The notes: generated from the sequence alone by a model not told the origin. A stretch of 64,000 bases of DNA from Magnolia sinica (GCF_029962835.1 NC_080574.1:41470501-41534500); one strand, 5' to 3'; shown: positions 32,844 to 44,198, counted from the stretch's first letter. Program-made: numbers and translations.

Positions 32844-34937
32844 ATATGTCCTAGAGGGGGGGTGAATAGGACAATGCCAAATAAAAACTTATAACAGCGG
32901 AATAATAAAGAAAATGATAGCCAAATTAAATAAAAATGCAGGAAAGAAAAACAACCTCAAAATTCAGATCTTGAGAGGTTGATACAAACGTTATTCTAAG
33001 GACAACCTTACACCAAAACAGAGTTTATGGTAGGACAACCTTATTTCTAGAAAGGTCTTTGTATCAAGTCTCAAATCGAAGAGGAATACAAAAACAAATA
33101 TGAACTGAATTGAAATAACTTGTAATTAAAGATGTATTGTTCTAGGGACAGCCATACACCATAAAAATGGTAGGGCAACCTTGCTGGAACAACTTTCAAA
33201 ATGAAATTGAAAAACAAGCTTATAAAGGAATAGCAGAAAGTAAATTCTAAGCTATTACAACATTCTCACAAAGCTTGAAATAATTACAACATTCACCACC
33301 ATACATACATCTCACAAAAAGAATAAAAACAATTAAAAGAATAAATCAATCAACCACAACTCAAAGGATTTATAGTGGTTCGCCTGTGTGTTCACCAACT
33401 GTTATCCAACAGCCACACAAAAAGCTACTCCACTCCTAATATCCTCACACAGGGGATATTAGCGTTTACTAACGAATAGGTTTTCCCAGTTCACCCAAAA
33501 CCCTTACAATTGTGTCTTTGTATGTGGGCTTACACAATTAAAAAAACCCCACTTCTGAGTTTTCTGGCTTTCCTCAGATAACCAATATAACAAGATTTTT
33601 CTGGCAAATCTTGAAAGAAACCAAAATAATAGAAAGGAATTTACAATATGTAAAATACCTGAATATCTTCTTCGTTGTAGCAGCCCGGTAGAACCAAATC
33701 AAAGTAGATGATTGAATGTCCAAGTTCAATGTCCAGTACTCGATTACAATGGTTCTAGTTCTAATTGATTTTAAATTAAACCAAACAGGGCTTACCTTAA
33801 TTGATTTTGATTCCAAAGAAAGGGAATAACAATTCCTCTTTATCAAATCAGATTGGAATATAAGAAACAAAATCAATTAAAATAAAGCTAAGGAAAGAAG
33901 ATATTAAATAAGCACACTTAGCTTAGATGGAGCACAAAATTATCTCTCAGAAGTTCGACGAAGATTGGCTTGAATACTATAATTAAATCGATGATTTCTT
34001 CTGAGATTCGTGCTCTATTTATAGGTGAGAAGATCAGGTCTTCGACTGGTCTAGAGTGTTCTTCGACTAGTCGAAGCCATAACAGATATTTGAAAGATTA
34101 GGCGGGATAAGCGCAGACCGTTCTACGACTGGTCGTAGCCCTCCTACGACTGGTCGTAGGTTTCCTTCGGCTCTAGTCGTAGGTCCTGCAAAGGTTCGGT
34201 CGACTTCGAGTCGTAGATTCTACGACGGGTCGAAGATGCAGAAACACTGTCCTACGACTAGTCGAAATTCCGTGACTAGTCGAAGGCTAACAAATTTTAT
34301 CCAATTTGTAACAAACTTACGATCGATCCAGGAAATTCTTAGATTGGTTGAAGCAAGTCTAGGACTAGTCGAGGCGAGACCTAAGACTGGTCGAAGAACA
34401 GACCAATCACATGTAAAATAACATTCGACTTATGTATCCGAAATGACCTACTTCTAAGGTCATCCTATGGTCAAACAAACCTCAATCATGAAGTATGGAC
34501 ATTGAAACAAGAGACCATGAAGAATGAGCCTTGAAGTCTTGATGTAGACTAAACCTAGAAGTAGCTCAATCTTGAAAGTGGCTTGAGTTTCAGCTTGAGT
34601 CTTGAGTTCAGCTTAACTTTCAACTTGAGTCTTGAGTTCAGCTTGAGTCTTGCCTTGTACTTTCTTTTTCTTTTTAGCTTGAGTCTTGTGAGCAGTTCTT
34701 GCATTCAAGAGTCTTGTCTTGTGATCAGTTCTTTCATTCAAGATCTTGAGTCTTGTACTTGAGAGCTTTGCTTGATGTGAGCTTAGTTTGTTCATGAAGA
34801 CATGAATGTTGATCCTTGAGAGAGCTTCACTTAAGCAGGTTATATAAAACATAACAGAGATTTTGTCACCACAAATTTGACAACTTACAGGGATATAAAC
34901 TATAGCACTTACAGATGATTCCACTGAATTTCAAGCT
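32838..34937. mobile_element. 2.1-kb noncoding LTR-like insertion in LINE-F
   Basis: The insertion is flanked by a 6-bp direct repeat CAAGCT (32838-32843 and 34932-34937), and the LINE reading frame closes across it. It starts ATATGTCCTAGAGGGGGGGT, a phrase I associate with plant Ty1/copia LTRs. It has no coding frame but holds a GATTTATAGTGGTTCGCC-type segment, nine or so GACTGGTCGTAG-like motifs (34040-34400) and CTTGAGTCTTGAGTTCAGC-type short tandem repeats (34560-34760). A solo LTR is the best reading. The ends are not the canonical TG...CA, so a different noncoding element remains possible. Confidence 0.65.
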
Positions 34938-35716
34938 TGCCAAATCACATCCTGAAAACCAGCATGTTGGGTCCACATTCGTTGGAACTTGAATGGCTTG
35001 GGCGACGAGGAGGATTGGCGAGGCAGAGTCATCAAAAGAGGAGCATGATCAGAGTTGACCTGTGGCAGATGTTCCATGAAGAAAGAGGGAAGAGAGGAGC
35101 TCCAAGCGATGTTAATTAGAACACGGTTGAGTCCCACCCAAACTCTAGAGGCACCGGATTGGTTATTGCACCAAGTGAACCTGGGACCAACAAATCCGGC
35201 ATCTGAGAGACCGACGTTATTGATGGCCTCGACGAATTCCGCAGGACTAGGCATGTTCAGAGACCTTCTACTCCACCTTTCATCTGCGCTTGTAATGGCA
35301 TTGAAATCACCACTTACTGCCCATGGACCTGAAAGGGAGTTAGCAAGCATCAATAGTTCCTGCCAGAGTTCTCTTCTAAGGCATCTGTCACAACTAGCAT
35401 ATACAAACGTTAGAACAATTGGGGAGTTAATGCACTAAATGTTAACAAAAACTGATATAGATTGGGAAGACATAAAGTGTACAGAAAGGGAGATAGCATG
35501 GTTAAAAAGGACCTAGATTTTCCCGCTAGCAGAAATGTTCGAGTAGGAAGAATGGAAACCCATTTTCAGCCCAGTGCTCACTCGCTTCTCGTCTCCGAGC
35601 ATAGGTTCCAGAATTACCACTATCTAGGGGCTGTGGGAGGAGATTAGCCTCTTCATTGTCCTGATTGTTTTGTTGTTGCCGATGCCTCTAACATTCTAGA
35701 TTAGGATCTTATCCAT
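34931..35716 (-). pseudogene. LINE-F ORF2 start: AP-type endonuclease
   Basis: An ATG at about 35716 begins MDKILI, then a stop and NVRGIGNNKTIRTMKRLI, the conserved opening, followed by IVVILEPMLGDEKRV. The clean 3' part 35353-34931 shows SGDFNAITSADERWSRR (metal site G-D-F-N kept), GFVGPRFTWCNNQSG and HLPQVNSDHAPLLMTLPRQS. It ends at the insertion. Stops at both ends of the opening block break the domain. Confidence 0.8.
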
Positions 35717-35925
35717 GAGATAAACTTACTTCCGTCTCATCCCTAGGTTTGAGTCTTCTCTTTCTGGAAAAGCCCAACTCAGCAATTGTGATCTTTGGAG
35801 TCAGTTGATGACTGAGAGTGTTTGGAGTTTGTGCTTCTGAAGTTCGGTTGGAAGGCTTACAGGGGGCGCTGTTTCAGATGTTTGTCAGGTGATCATGTCC
35901 TGATCATGTTGGGCAGAAGCTTCCT

Positions 35926-37600
35926 CTATTTCACCTTTTGGCATGGAGATATCATCCTCCTCATCGCGTATCGAGCCCTGTTGAAGTATGGGGACAGGTC
36001 GACATGAAAGTTGTTGTTGTGTTCTCTCGAGTAAGATTGCAGGTGTTGGGGAGTGGTAATAGCCTGTTGGTGAAGAGGAGTTTCTGATGTAGATAGCAAG
36101 TTGTTCAAGCGGGCAATAAGGAGATCCCGAATGGGTGGTGGAGGGGGAAGTTTTTCTGAATTCTGATCAAGTCGGTCCAATCTGATAGGGGAGCTTAAGG
36201 AAAACTTTGATCTAATTCACTCATTAGCAGGCTGAGGCCTGGGCGTGATCTTAATGTGAGGTAGGTGCAGCTCTTCATTGGTCTGATTGGTTATTCCAAG
36301 CGGAGAGGAGATTGGCGTGAGGGATCTGGTCATGGCTACCGGGTTAGGTGCTATTGGGAGATTAATTAGCACCTCAGTAGCATTTTGACAAACATCTGGC
36401 TGGGCCACATTGTGGGCAAACGACTGAGGTTGTAGAGTTGTGGCATTTTCACAAACATTTGTTGGGTGTTCTAAGGCCTGCTTCGATGCCTTGGGGAAGC
36501 GAGCTTCGACCTAAGCTTTTGTGGACAATGGAGCGTTTCGAGGCCCGGTTTGGGGATCAGGCTTTCTGTAAGGTTAGAAAAGAATAGGGAGCTAAGGATT
36601 TTCTAATTTTACATGAATAGGGAAGATGGAATCTAGCACCTTCAAATGCAGCACCTTCGTAAGATCCACACCCAATTTAAGAATAATTTTAACTCTGGCA
36701 AAGGCTAGGAATCCCCCTGATCTTGAGCGGTAGTCGGTTTGGACCACCTTGCCGAGAGAATTGCCTAAATCCCTAAGAACAGATTCAAACTAGGCATGGA
36801 CAGGGATGCCGAAAAACCTAATCCAGGTGCCTTCGGGAGTATGGGTAAGGTCAGGGGACCAAGGAGTTGTCGAGATGATTCCCATGTCCGATTTCAGAAC
36901 ATTATCGTTCAAGAAATCTGCAAGATCTGCCTTAAATTTGAAGGTGATGAGGAAAGAGGTAGAGGTTAATCTGGCAATGTCGATTTCAGCAGAAGAAAAC
37001 CGTGAGTGGCGAATTTCATTAAGCAGATGAATGATAAAAATATAAGGCAATGATACATTCCCTATATTGGCGAGATTCAATTCCTACAATCTTCGGGAAA
37101 CCTCGAGCAGATCGGCTATGATAGTGTTAACTTCCTCTGGAGTAATAGGCTGAAGACCCTTCGGAGGGGCTGATTGAAGAGTAGCCAAGAAAGGTGAGGG
37201 GGTGGATCTAGAGGGCAGAGCTTGGGGCTCCAGGAGCGATGGAACTGAAGGAGGCAGGTGAGTGTGCGATGGGGAATGCTTTCTAGGGTTAGCAGATTGG
37301 ACCGAGATGATGCATCCATCCACTTTCTGACCGTGTAGTACCCCCTTGGCGTTGAAAGCATCTTGTTCATAGATGAATCGAACAAAAGCGAAATCCTTGG
37401 GTCGATTCTTGGGAATAGGGGGATGTACACATCCAGAAGTTTACCGTATTTGCTAAAGATCTTCCAGAGGTCCAGTGAAGAGCAGTCGAAAGGGATGTTG
37501 CCGACAAAGAGGCTGAATCCCGCACTCGACGCAACTGAGGGATGGGATTTGAAACGCCTGGGTGGTCCTTGTCTCTGAAGCACCGAAACAGGGGAACGAT
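35926..37600 (-). pseudogene. LINE-F ORF1: RRM protein, broken
   Basis: 37748-37116 covers the start and RRM: SLFVGNIPFDCSSLDLWKIF, KYGKLLDVYIPLFPRIDPR, then a frameshift in the RNP1 area (about 37400), so RNP1 (DFAFVRFIYEQDAFNAK-like) is in another frame. The core is in 37080-36790 (HTPEGTWIRFFGIPVHA, FLITFKFKADLADFLN). The Pro-rich tail is in 36408-35926. Same layout as ORF1 of LINE-C, D and E. Confidence 0.75.
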
Positions 37601-37689
37601 CTTCCTGGGGATGGAGTTTGTCTCTCCTACGAGGGAATCGCCCCGTCTCGCGGAGCATTTTGGTACATTTGTAACTTTGACAAAAATTG

Positions 37690-38118
37690 GTACCTTCTGC
37701 ATTATATGTCAAATACAATATTGATGGAATGTATTTGGAAATATACAATAGAAATGGCCTTCGTCATTGCTGGATCATGATCCGTTATTATGACTTTAGG
37801 TGACTCTCCTTGCATCGCTTTACGCCACGACTCAAACAACTAAATAAAAGATTCTGTGGTGAAACCACATCCAAGAGTAATAGACTGCCCATGGTGATTT
37901 ACTCCCGTAAATGGAGCAAATATTAAACCATAACGGTTGGTATTATAACTAGTGTCAAAAACTATAACATCACCGAAATATTTGTACGACTGACGTGCAA
38001 TATGATCAGCCTAAAAACAGTGTAGTAAGTTATTTTCTTCATCAACTTTCACTTCATATTCAAATGTTAGATGCAACTCTTCAAAATGTTCGTACAACAT
38101 CTGAGCATCATGACCCTT
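37690..38118 (-). pseudogene. FAR1/FRS-like protein, piece 1 (MULE transposase domain)
   Basis: Read from 38118: GHDAQMLYEHFEELHLTFEY, EVKVDEENNLLHCF, stop, ADHIARQSYKYFGDVIVFDT, SYNTNRYGLIFAPFTGVNHH, GQSITLGCGF, ESFI, stop, LFESW, KVIITDHDPAMTKAI. This is the MULE DDE domain of FAR1/FRS proteins: the first Asp is in VIVFDTSY and the second in IITDHDPAM. Both stops are TAG where the family has Trp (FWADxxSR, ESFxWLFxxW), at 38011-38013 and about 37840. The 5' end is cut at 38119 by a CACTA-like terminus, so the DNA-binding FAR1 domain is not in view. Confidence 0.85.
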
Positions 38119-38450
38119 GCACTACCAGAAAACTGGGCAAAGGCTACGGATAAAAGCCGTAGCTAAAGGCATATGGCTATGGTTATAGTCCGCAACACGA
38201 CCGTAGCCATTGGTACCATAGCCATAGGTCTTAAAGCTATGGCTACGAATTTAAACCGTAGCCATAGAAACAATAAGTACAGCTTAAATCTGTAGCAATA
38301 TTGTCCGTAGCTCTAGAGTATATATAGCTACGGATTATATCTGTAGCTAAAAGTAGAGCAAGAACCATAGCAATAGGCTGAAATTAGTAACAACTACAAC
38401 TTTGAGATAAAGGACTATGATTAATAGCCGTAGCTACTGCCTATTTTTTT
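38119..38450 (+). mobile_element. CACTA-like terminus with subterminal repeats
   Basis: Begins CACTACCAGAAAACTGGGC exactly where FAR1-like similarity ends. It is followed by many direct and inverted copies of a short motif CCGTAGC / GCTACGG (about 12 in 320 bp: GGCTACGGAT, GCCGTAGCTAAAG, GACCGTAGCCAT, AGCTACGG). Dense short subterminal motifs next to a CACTA end are typical of En/Spm elements and serve as transposase binding sites. The opposite end was not found in the window. Confidence 0.6.
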
Positions 38451-38660
38451 TTAAAAAAATAAAATATAAAAATGGCATATCTTACCATTGTAGTACATGC
38501 CTTGATAGATCAACTAATATAAGCTAATATAGATAAATACTTCATGGCTAAATCATTCATTCATTCAATCAAACACAATTATTCATTCATTCAATCAAAA
38601 ATACAATCATTCATTTTAATCCATTTATAAAAGTACCATGCCAACATAATAGTTATATGT
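38451..38660. other. AT-rich sequence with CATTCATTCAATCA repeats
   Basis: Between the CACTA subterminal region and the DJ-1 exon. Only short repeats of TTCATTCATTCAATCAAA (38555-38600). Confidence 0.5.
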
Positions 38661-38820
38661 CTATTTAAAGTTCTCATTGACAGCAAGATCCAATGCCTTC
38701 TCGCAGCCAAATAGCTTCTCAACAATCGCAAGCGAGAATTCCATGGATGTGCCTCTACTGGTTATCAATTCGCCATCAACTAACACCCTATTCTCAGCTT
38801 CGCTTTGATCCGAAAGCTTA
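38661..38820 (-). pseudogene. DJ-1 family protein, last exon (isolated)
   Basis: Read from the acceptor GTGCAG/T at 38820: KLSDQSEAENRVLVDGELIT, SRGTSMEFSLAIVEKLFGCE, KALDLAVNENFK, stop at 38661-38663. It matches the end of the second DJ-1/PfpI domain of plant two-domain DJ-1 proteins: (V)SDKLSD, NRVVVDG, ITSRxPGTxMEF, LAIVEKxxGxEKA. These proteins act in oxidative-stress defence and deglycation. Two residues of the SR-x-P-G-T loop are missing. Reading frame and splice acceptor are intact, but no other DJ-1 exon was recognised upstream (38.8-44.2 kb). It is either a captured fragment, perhaps in the CACTA-like element, or the end of a gene whose other exons I missed. Confidence 0.75.
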
Positions 38821-41800
38821 CTGCACATGGTTGAAAATCAATTTCATCATACAAACAATGTAGTCATATGAAAAAGTTATGCCCTAAAACTGAATAACTA
38901 AATTATAGAGAAAAATGACAACAATATGACATAAAAAAGAAAGACAAAACTCGGGAGCATACACTAATCTTCTCATTTTTGAACAAGCAAAATCTGCAAC
39001 AGCCAAAGACAGAATAAACATTAAGCTATTCAAAATACCAAGTAATATAGGTATAGTAATACCAACTAAATTTGCAAAAATAGAATAAATCAACCATTTC
39101 AGCTAAACTCAGCCAATGACTTGGGTAGAGTCATTCATATGGTCAAGGTGTCCATTAGTAAAAGTTAGGGTGCTTCAAAACTCCATGTTTCTAAAGTTAC
39201 TTAATCAAGCTTACATTTACATAATTAAGCCTATCACGATGGTCCTTTCCCATTCATGCAACTCATTACCTCATCTTTATTTCATTATATAGGTGAAATA
39301 CCATGCCTCATAAATCGAGAGTCATGGTATGAACATTTACGGATATCCCATAAAAAAAATAAAATAAAATTGGACAGCAGTCATCAGTTGATCATACAAG
39401 TAAAATACCATGTCTCAAAAATCTGAAGTCAGAGTTTGAATATTTACAAATATCCCACCAAAATAAAAAGAAAGAAATTTTGAAAGGCAATTACTGGTCA
39501 ACAACTTCTCTAGAATCAGGTGAACAATACTCAACAATATACATCAAGAAACTTCACAAATTTCTCCCAGCAGACCTGCACAGTAATGTCATAATCATTA
39601 TCATCTCATAATGGCAAAGAATTATGAAAAAGATGATACTGCTGGAGAGAGAGAATTACAGTAATGTCATCTTTCTCATATTTCTTTGCCATGTTCATCA
39701 GCTCTCTTAAATTTAGCAACTGTATCCAAAACCATAAGCAGTAGTGAAATGAGCTCCCTCTAAATCTGGTCTGAAACACCACATGCCTATCTGGTGTTTC
39801 AGAGATGGAAACAGATGTATGAGAGGAAGAAATATAGTAAAGGATTTCCTTTTAATTTGAAAAAATTCGAACACTAAAGATTACATATGAACCATTTTAA
39901 CTTCCAAAGTCCACTACCTCAGATATGTAAAGTGGCACAATGGCAGATGAGTGACTATCCCAATCCTAGAAAGTAAATGACCAATTATCATCATTTTTAC
40001 ACTATGGGTTGTAGCACTGCAAAAATTTGCTAAGCACATTACACAAAATACCTTGCTACTACTAAATCCAATTTTACAAAATTACAGTCAAAGGATATGT
40101 CACAGACCAGAGAAATGCTCCAACTACAAGTGGGATTGCATCTAGTTGAAAAGCCCTTGTTCTACCAAATTTATCACTTGGTTGAGTGGAACAAAATTTA
40201 AACATTACTAAATAAAAAGCACTTTAAGTTAAGAGGTTTGTATACATTCTACCTGAAGGAACGGTGATAACTCAAGCATCTGTTGTTGCTTTATGCAACA
40301 ATGACAATAACAATTCTGTCATAGCAATGATTCCCGACAAGAATTTTACATCGATACATATTAATGTTGCACAAAAGTAACAGATCTTGATTCCATTCTC
40401 TCTGGCTTAAAAAAAAAAACTCTATTATTGTCAAGACAGTAAGGCACACCATTAGGAGAGGAGCACAAATGGCAACTGCATCATCTTGATTCATAGTAGA
40501 TGCACCCACTTTAAATTAGATCAGTGCCTTGTTTGGAAAGTGCAGAAACCCCACTCCTCATAATGGAGAAAGTCCATCAAACTAGCTCCAAGTGGCAAGT
40601 GTGTGCTCATTTTTAGATAAGGCCAACATTCCACCAATAACCAGTGTTGTTGTGTACCCAAATGTGGTTTGAATTTTTTATTTTTTTTTCCAATGAATGA
40701 GTTGGCCTCAACCTTGTCAGAATCTGCTGCGACAATGACCAAAACTCCTACAAATTCAAAGATCTTTTACTGATTGGATTCCCTTGAGAGTTTTAGGATT
40801 TTTTTTCTTTTTCTTTTTCTTTTTCATGGGTGTGGTAACTGGAAAACTGAGTTGGACTTTTCATAAATGGAAATCTCGAAAGACATGTTACAGTCTGTCA
40901 ACCAATGAGATCTAAGCTGATGCGATGGTCTAGGTCTAGCTTTATTCCAGTGGTTACGCTTAATCTAAAGAAATGTTTTCTTGCCCTTTGGCCATTATCA
41001 TTGTTATTATTGTAATGACTGGGGAAAGTCAGGGGGTGAGAAAGTGAAAAAGACAGAAAAATAAGAAGCAAATAAAATCCAAGGCGTTCATTGACACTGC
41101 TTAAATCTACTTCATTCATTTATAAGGATGTATATTTTTAAATTTTTAGAAATACCACTAATTTCTATTAGAAATATCATTTAATATCTGGTCGAATCTC
41201 TCCTAAAATAAATTACATGCACAAAAATGTCACAGCTCTTTGCTTTATACATTGAAGAGATTAACTATTATTATAATTATTGTTACTGGTGTGTGCAATG
41301 TAGTATAGAGAGACTTAAGGGAAAAGGTGAGGCTATAGGCAAATGATTATGCTTTACAACAAGCATATGATGTGATCCTTTTTAAGGCCAAGTGGAGATA
41401 TTTTAGCCAAGAGCCAAAACCTAATTACAATCAAGAAATTAAGGCAAAGGCTAGAAATGTAGCCACTACTGTTCAAGAGAAAGATAGCCACTACTTCAAC
41501 TTCACCTAGACATTTGCTCCTTAATGACCTTGTTTGGTTTATGGTAGCAGCAGGCCTGAATCAAGTTTTAGACCTTGTTTAGTTTAGTTTAGTTTTATTA
41601 ATATTATCATTATCATTTTTGGAAGGTAGTTTCATGGCAAGTTGATTCAGTTGATCAAGTATCTCGCTGATCTGATCTTCTAACTAGCTGATTCATTTAC
41701 ATCAATTGTATGGCTAAAGTGAAAAATAATCAAATTCATCTAGCAATCATAAGAGGGAAAAAATCACATTAAAATAATCAAATTCATTTACATCAATTGT

Positions 41801-44060
41801 TTGTCTTAATCATCTTTTGGTCGACCAAATTGAAATCACTGGAAGAGCTTACCAAAGAAGGATCTTTCATCATGTTCTATTGCCCCATAGATGTTGAATC
41901 CTTGGATGCATGCAGTCATTGCAACCGATAATCAGTTTCAGGTCGACGACAGATTTTTCTTAGTGGTACTATTTCCTACAATAAAAGAGAGAGGAAACAA
42001 GTATTGAATAACTGCCTCAAGACTACAAGGTTACCAAATGGAATTTTGGTTTAGCATATGTAGCAAAACAATCAGCTTTAACTAACTTGAACAACTGAAT
42101 TGGTCCATAATTGTATATCTTCTCATGTATAACTTTTTCAAATGAGAGAGAGGGGGAGGCAGGGAGGGAGAGGGTAGAATTTCAAGATGGAAGCATTGAA
42201 CAAAAACAATAAAAATGATGATGATGATGAACAAGAGATGCACACCTCAACATGTGCAACTGTCTTTCTTTAACAGTAAGAATAATGTTATTAGCACCTA
42301 ACAAAAGGGGATGGTGAGGGTCCACTACTCCCCAACCCAACTGCCTCAAACTAGCCCAATCATCCATGATAGCTTCCCTTCTATAACTCACAAACAACTT
42401 ATGACCCAAATACCCATGACATAGATATCCATGTATGCTAAGGCACATACTCGTGCATTCTCATGTATCTACTGAACATTGAAGCAAAGTGACAAAACCT
42501 ATTATAGTAATTCCATAACTAAAAATGTGATGCATGAGCGTGAGATCCATGTCGTTCATCTGGAGGGCCTCACCATGTTAGAAGTAACCATGTCAGACAC
42601 ACCTTTCAGACATTAAAAGAGTGTATAAGATCACCTTGGCAATGTTCATAGTAGACTGCTGAAAAGCTGTATAAGATGACCCTCTGTAGATCGAGTAGAT
42701 ACTTCTTCTCCTTAGTTTTATAAAGCTATACAACAAGATAGATTACATTAAGAACACCATTCAAAAAGGAAAAGAAATACTTTGATATTCTGGCAGAGTG
42801 AGACGGATGATAAGTAGGCACTTAGAAATTATACTTCGACACCACACATTTTTCATTCAAGTAATTCAAATTAAACCATCCAAATTATGTATAATAGTTT
42901 AGATGGACCGCAAACTAAAGATTTGTAGATATTTATTTGACAGTTAATAATGAAAAATATCCAATGATCTTTTTTCAACAAACAAGTGTCAACAATCAGA
43001 GGTTAGCCTTGTCCAATTAACCTGATATTTGCAAAACTCCACAATTTAGTCTATTTAATTTGAGTTAATGAATGCCATGCATACCATTTCTAAGTGCCTG
43101 TGCATCAAGTGTCATATGCAGCCAAAAAATGAAATTTACTCCACAAAAGGGAATTCCTGAAAAATTGTCATTCAACAAAGATGATAAGACTCGTATTGCT
43201 TACTTTTCACTATGAAATTACTTGCTACTTTAATAAGGGAAAGACTTAAAGAGTGTGAAGTACTTATTTTCTTAAGCTATCTGCAACTTTATTCTTGTAC
43301 AAATGAAAGATAAATCGAAGCCACACATCTGGCTGTGCCCCCTACCTTGGATGGGCCATGATGAAAAAATAACACAACTCCTGCAATTCTATGCCATTTA
43401 ATTGGAGGACTTTAGGGAAATAAAATGGATGATTAGAAGAAATAAATAAAGTACGATTGACCATCAGTCAGGAAAAATCCTCCAGTGGAAGGGTTGGGTT
43501 GTCTGTAGTGTGATTTTCAATCTATGCCCATCCATGGTAAGGCCCACCAGAGGAATGGTTCAAATCTTGTACATGTGTTCAGGCATGTTTGGATACATAG
43601 AATCCATGGGGAAATAGAAATTATTTTCCACTGACAAGACAATTGGGCTATTTGGATACGTGACCTTAACATAGTAATAATCACTCTTATCCATGATCAG
43701 AATTCTTGGGCACAAGAAATGAGGTAACTGTTATCTAATGAATTCGAGAATTCCACTTGATACCCAAACACGACCCCATTTTCTAGGATCCTTATCCAAT
43801 TTTCTACAATAAGCTGGAAATTACCATTGGATATTATTTTCTTTAAAAAAAACCCAGGGATTCCACATATCAAAACACGTGCAAGTGATAATTTTCTATA
43901 TTTTGTAAGATTGGCATTAAATCATCAGTCACTAAAAAAGAACCATCCAAGTTGTTTACAAACAAAGTCATTCCAAAGAAGCTCAGGTACACTTTGGTCA
44001 TTTTCAGCACAACCATTGAGCCAAATGAAGAAACTGAGCCATGAAATGGCACCAGATTAC
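38821..44060. other. Long AT-rich region, mostly without recognisable genes
   Basis: About 5.2 kb, intron-like in composition. Two minus-strand blocks look exon-like but match nothing I recognise. One is at about 42250-42450 (GYLGHKLFVSYRREAIMDDW, then WASLRQLGWGVVDPHHP). The other is at about 41845-41945 (GFNIYGAIEHDERSFFG before a GTAAGC donor). Low complexity: TTTCTTTTTC at 40800 and ATGATGATGATG at 42217. If the DJ-1 exon at 38.66 kb belongs to a gene, this region would be its introns. Confidence 0.4.
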
Positions 44061-44198
44061 CTGCATTTCAAACTTAACAGCATTATCTGATCCTCTGCCA
44101 ACTCCGTCAGTTTTGACAATAGAAGGCCCATCAGTAGAGAAGCCATTCATGCATAGAGTAGTATTGGGTGCATTTCCAGGATAGCCACAGGCACACCT
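44061..44198 (-). other. Unidentified exon-like block
   Basis: A minus-strand block with an AG acceptor (44199-44200), 46 open codons and a GTAATC donor (44060 downward). It reads RCACGYPGNAPNTTLCMNGF, STDGPSIVKTDGVGRGSDNA, VKFEMQ. The clean frame, exact multiple of three and good splice signals suggest a real coding exon, but I do not recognise the protein. It ends only 24 bp from the CACTA end at 44222. Confidence 0.4.

Larger units (their letters stand above)
29225..37707 (-). mobile_element. LINE-F, plant L1-type LINE inserted in the FAR1-like gene (with nested LTR-like element)
   Basis: An 18-bp perfect duplication GTACCTTCTGCATTATAT borders the element (29225-29242 and 37690-37707). 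The 3' tail is an AT microsatellite (29239-29262) rather than plain poly-A, possibly expanded from the end of the duplication itself. Contents in gene order: ORF1 (37.6-35.9 kb), EN (35.72-34.93), a 2.1-kb insertion, linker (32.84-32.4), RT (32.2-30.8), zinc-finger region (30.56-30.09) and RNase H (30.09-29.66). Without the insertion it is about 6.4 kb, nearly full length. Confidence 0.88.
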
